Below, in pieces: positions 22,737-23,915 of a stretch of 23,915 nucleotides of DNA (within the stretch, counting starts at the first letter, position 1; every line of letters begins with the position of its first letter). The notes under the pieces were generated by a model that searched no databases, was not told the origin of the DNA, and worked only from the letters and a program-made list of their open reading frames with translations. Location: contig JAKBQS010000007.1 of the NCBI GenBank assembly GCA_021835105.1, positions 1 to 23,915 on the forward strand, written 5' to 3'. The stretch is from Microcaldota archaeon (lineage in GTDB: Archaea > Micrarchaeota > Micrarchaeia > Micrarchaeales > CABMGC01). The translations under genes were made by a program, and so were the position numbers.

Positions 22737-23915
22737 TTCTTACCCTCTTTGTTCTGTATGAGATAACCGTTTATGAAAAGGTATTTAGAGCCTGTTGCCT
22801 TCATCGTATTAATCGCGTCTTCAGGGCTTTCCGCTATTGGCATTCCGTGTATGTTGAAACTAGTATTAAGCACAACGCCATAGCCAGTGCTTTTCTTGAG
22901 CTTCTTTATAAGCATCGAGTAATCGGCATTCTCGCTGCCCACCATTTGAGGCCTAGCTGTCGCGTCAACATGCATTACAGACTCCATGTGGCTTCTGCAC
23001 TCTTCCTTTACCATATACGCCATGGTCATAAACCTGTCCGTGCATTTTACCTCGTCGAAAAGCCTTTCCGCCTCGGCTTCGAGGATCGATGGGGCAAATG
23101 GCTGGTACCATTCGCGCTTCTTCACTGATATATTGAGTGTGTCCTTTACTTTCTGCGAATCGGGCCTTGCGAGTATGCTCCTGTTGCCCAATGCCCGTGG
23201 CCCGTATTCCATGCGGCCGTTAAACCACAGTATATAGTTGCCCTTGCCTATCAGCTCTGCAGCGTGTCCCGGTGCATCTTTTTCTTTCTCGTAGCTTATC
23301 CATTTGTGCTTTCTCAGCTCCCTTTCCACCTCGTCTTCGTGGTAGTCCCTACCGAGATAAGCGCTGTTGAATTCGTAGCTCGATACCCCATTGCTTATGT
23401 AGTTGGCGTACATTGCGGCGCCAAGCGCTATGCCCCCATCCCCCATGTGCGGGAATATGTACAGGTTCTTTGTATTTTCCAGCTGCCTTATTTTCATGTT
23501 CGCTTTTATGTTGGACGCCACTCCGCCTGCATATGCCAAATCGTGCATGCCAAACTTGGCTTCGGCTTCGGAAAATAGCTTCACCACATTCTCTTCCAGC
23601 ACCTGCTGGGCCATATATGCAAATTGTTCCCTTGGAATAGACCATGAGAGCCTGGAAAGCCTGCGGTACTGAGATACAGGATTGTATCTTGCCCTTATAT
23701 CCATATCTTTGGTTGTAAAAAAATCATTAAGTTTGTTATCCTTGGGTTCAAATGGGTATGAATAATCAGCCATTGCCATTATTTTGCCTTCATCCTCAAG
23801 CTCGCGCATTCCGAGTATATTGGTTACCTGCTCGTAGAATATGCCTATGGAATTGCGGGCGCTTATTTTATGGTGCCTTGTGAGGATTCCCTTTGATACT
23901 GTGCTCACTGATGCA
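22733..23915 (-). CDS. NodU/CmcH-type carbamoyltransferase (5' end outside window)
   Basis: About 394 codons in the window; the frame is open to the right edge. The apparent GTG at 23908 is probably internal, because the family is roughly 540-600 aa and this copy lacks its N-terminal ~150-200 residues. Conserved parts are visible: FYEQVTNILGM with EGKIMAMA, YAGGVASNIKANMKI, FPHMGDGGIALGAAMY, NGRMEYGPRALGNRSILARP, REWYQPFAPSI and VVLNTSFNIHGMPIAESPEDAI. These enzymes use carbamoyl phosphate and ATP to place a carbamoyl group on a hydroxyl of a sugar or natural product. Coupling to the GT-C gene points to a glycan target; this is inference. The Kae1/TobZ fold motifs are intact, so activity is likely. 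Confidence 0.93.
   Translation of the reverse strand, partial: ASVSTVSKGILTRHHKISARNSIGIFYEQVTNILGMRELEDEGKIMAMADYSYPFEPKDNKLNDFFTTKDMDIRARYNPVSQYRRLSRLSWSIPREQFAYMAQQVLEENVVKLFSEAEAKFGMHDLAYAGGVASNIKANMKIRQLENTKNLYIFPHMGDGGIALGAAMYANYISNGVSSYEFNSAYLGRDYHEDEVERELRKHKWISYEKEKDAPGHAAELIGKGNYILWFNGRMEYGPRALGNRSILARPDSQKVKDTLNISVKKREWYQPFAPSILEAEAERLFDEVKCTDRFMTMAYMVKEECRSHMESVMHVDATARPQMVGSENADYSMLIKKLKKSTGYGVVLNTSFNIHGMPIAESPEDAINTMKATGSKYLFINGYLIQNKEGKK

Noticed and set aside
1..23915. CRISPR arrays, insertion sequences, rRNA
   Set aside because: I saw no regularly spaced repeats, no transposase-like protein and no rRNA sequence in the window.

Overview
This window reads as part of an archaeal chromosome. 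The evidence is archaeal-type TATA promoters, two tRNA genes with no encoded CCA, class III (type IV pilin-like) signal peptides, an archease, a DUF763 protein, KaiC-like ATPases, an archaeosortase-family protein, and heavy use of AGG/AGA for Arg and ATA for Ile. Genes are very tightly packed, with overlapping start/stop codons and convergent gaps of only 5-48 bp. By eye the GC content is in the low-to-mid 40s percent. The gene mix would suit a small-genome archaeon such as a DPANN/Micrarchaeota lineage. That placement is an inference, because no taxonomic marker with a decisive signature lies here.

Layout, left to right. (1) 1-3981, minus strand: a four-CBS protein with a C-terminal HPF/RaiA-like domain (probable ribosome hibernation factor), then a small pilin-like protein, then a large LamG/Ig-like adhesin that runs off the left edge. 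(2) 4040-8074, plus strand: tRNA-Cys, then an overlapping ubiX-ubiD-ubiA operon (prenyl-FMN synthesis, UbiD decarboxylase, divergent UbiA prenyltransferase) and a GT4 glycosyltransferase. (3) 8080-9525, minus: IMP dehydrogenase. (4) 9723-13491, plus: a PadR-type regulator behind a perfect palindrome, a DrrA/DrrB-type ABC exporter, and a surface-anchored protein with CARDB/COG1361-like repeats. (5) 13540-16613, minus: a protein with a ribosomal-stalk-like (L12/P1-like) segment, two single-domain KaiC-like ATPases, and DUF763. (6) tRNA-Ile(GAT) on minus at 16721-16795. (7) 17013-17972, plus: a NicO/UreH-like membrane transporter. (8) 17980-20447, minus: an archaeosortase-like membrane protein translationally coupled to a Nudix-UDG fusion. 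(9) 20569-21006, plus: archease. (10) 21024-23915, minus: a NodU/CmcH-type carbamoyltransferase, cut by the right edge, coupled to a GT-C glycosyltransferase.

Much of the window concerns the cell surface: pilin-like protein, LamG adhesin, COG1361-type protein with its exporter, archaeosortase, two glycosyltransferases and a sugar carbamoyltransferase. The observations most worth following up are the CBS-HPF fusion heading a pilin/adhesin operon, the L12-like gene plus KaiC pair, the Nudix-UDG fusion that has lost its Fe-S cysteines, and the UbiA homologue in which both Asp motifs have lost their first Asp.
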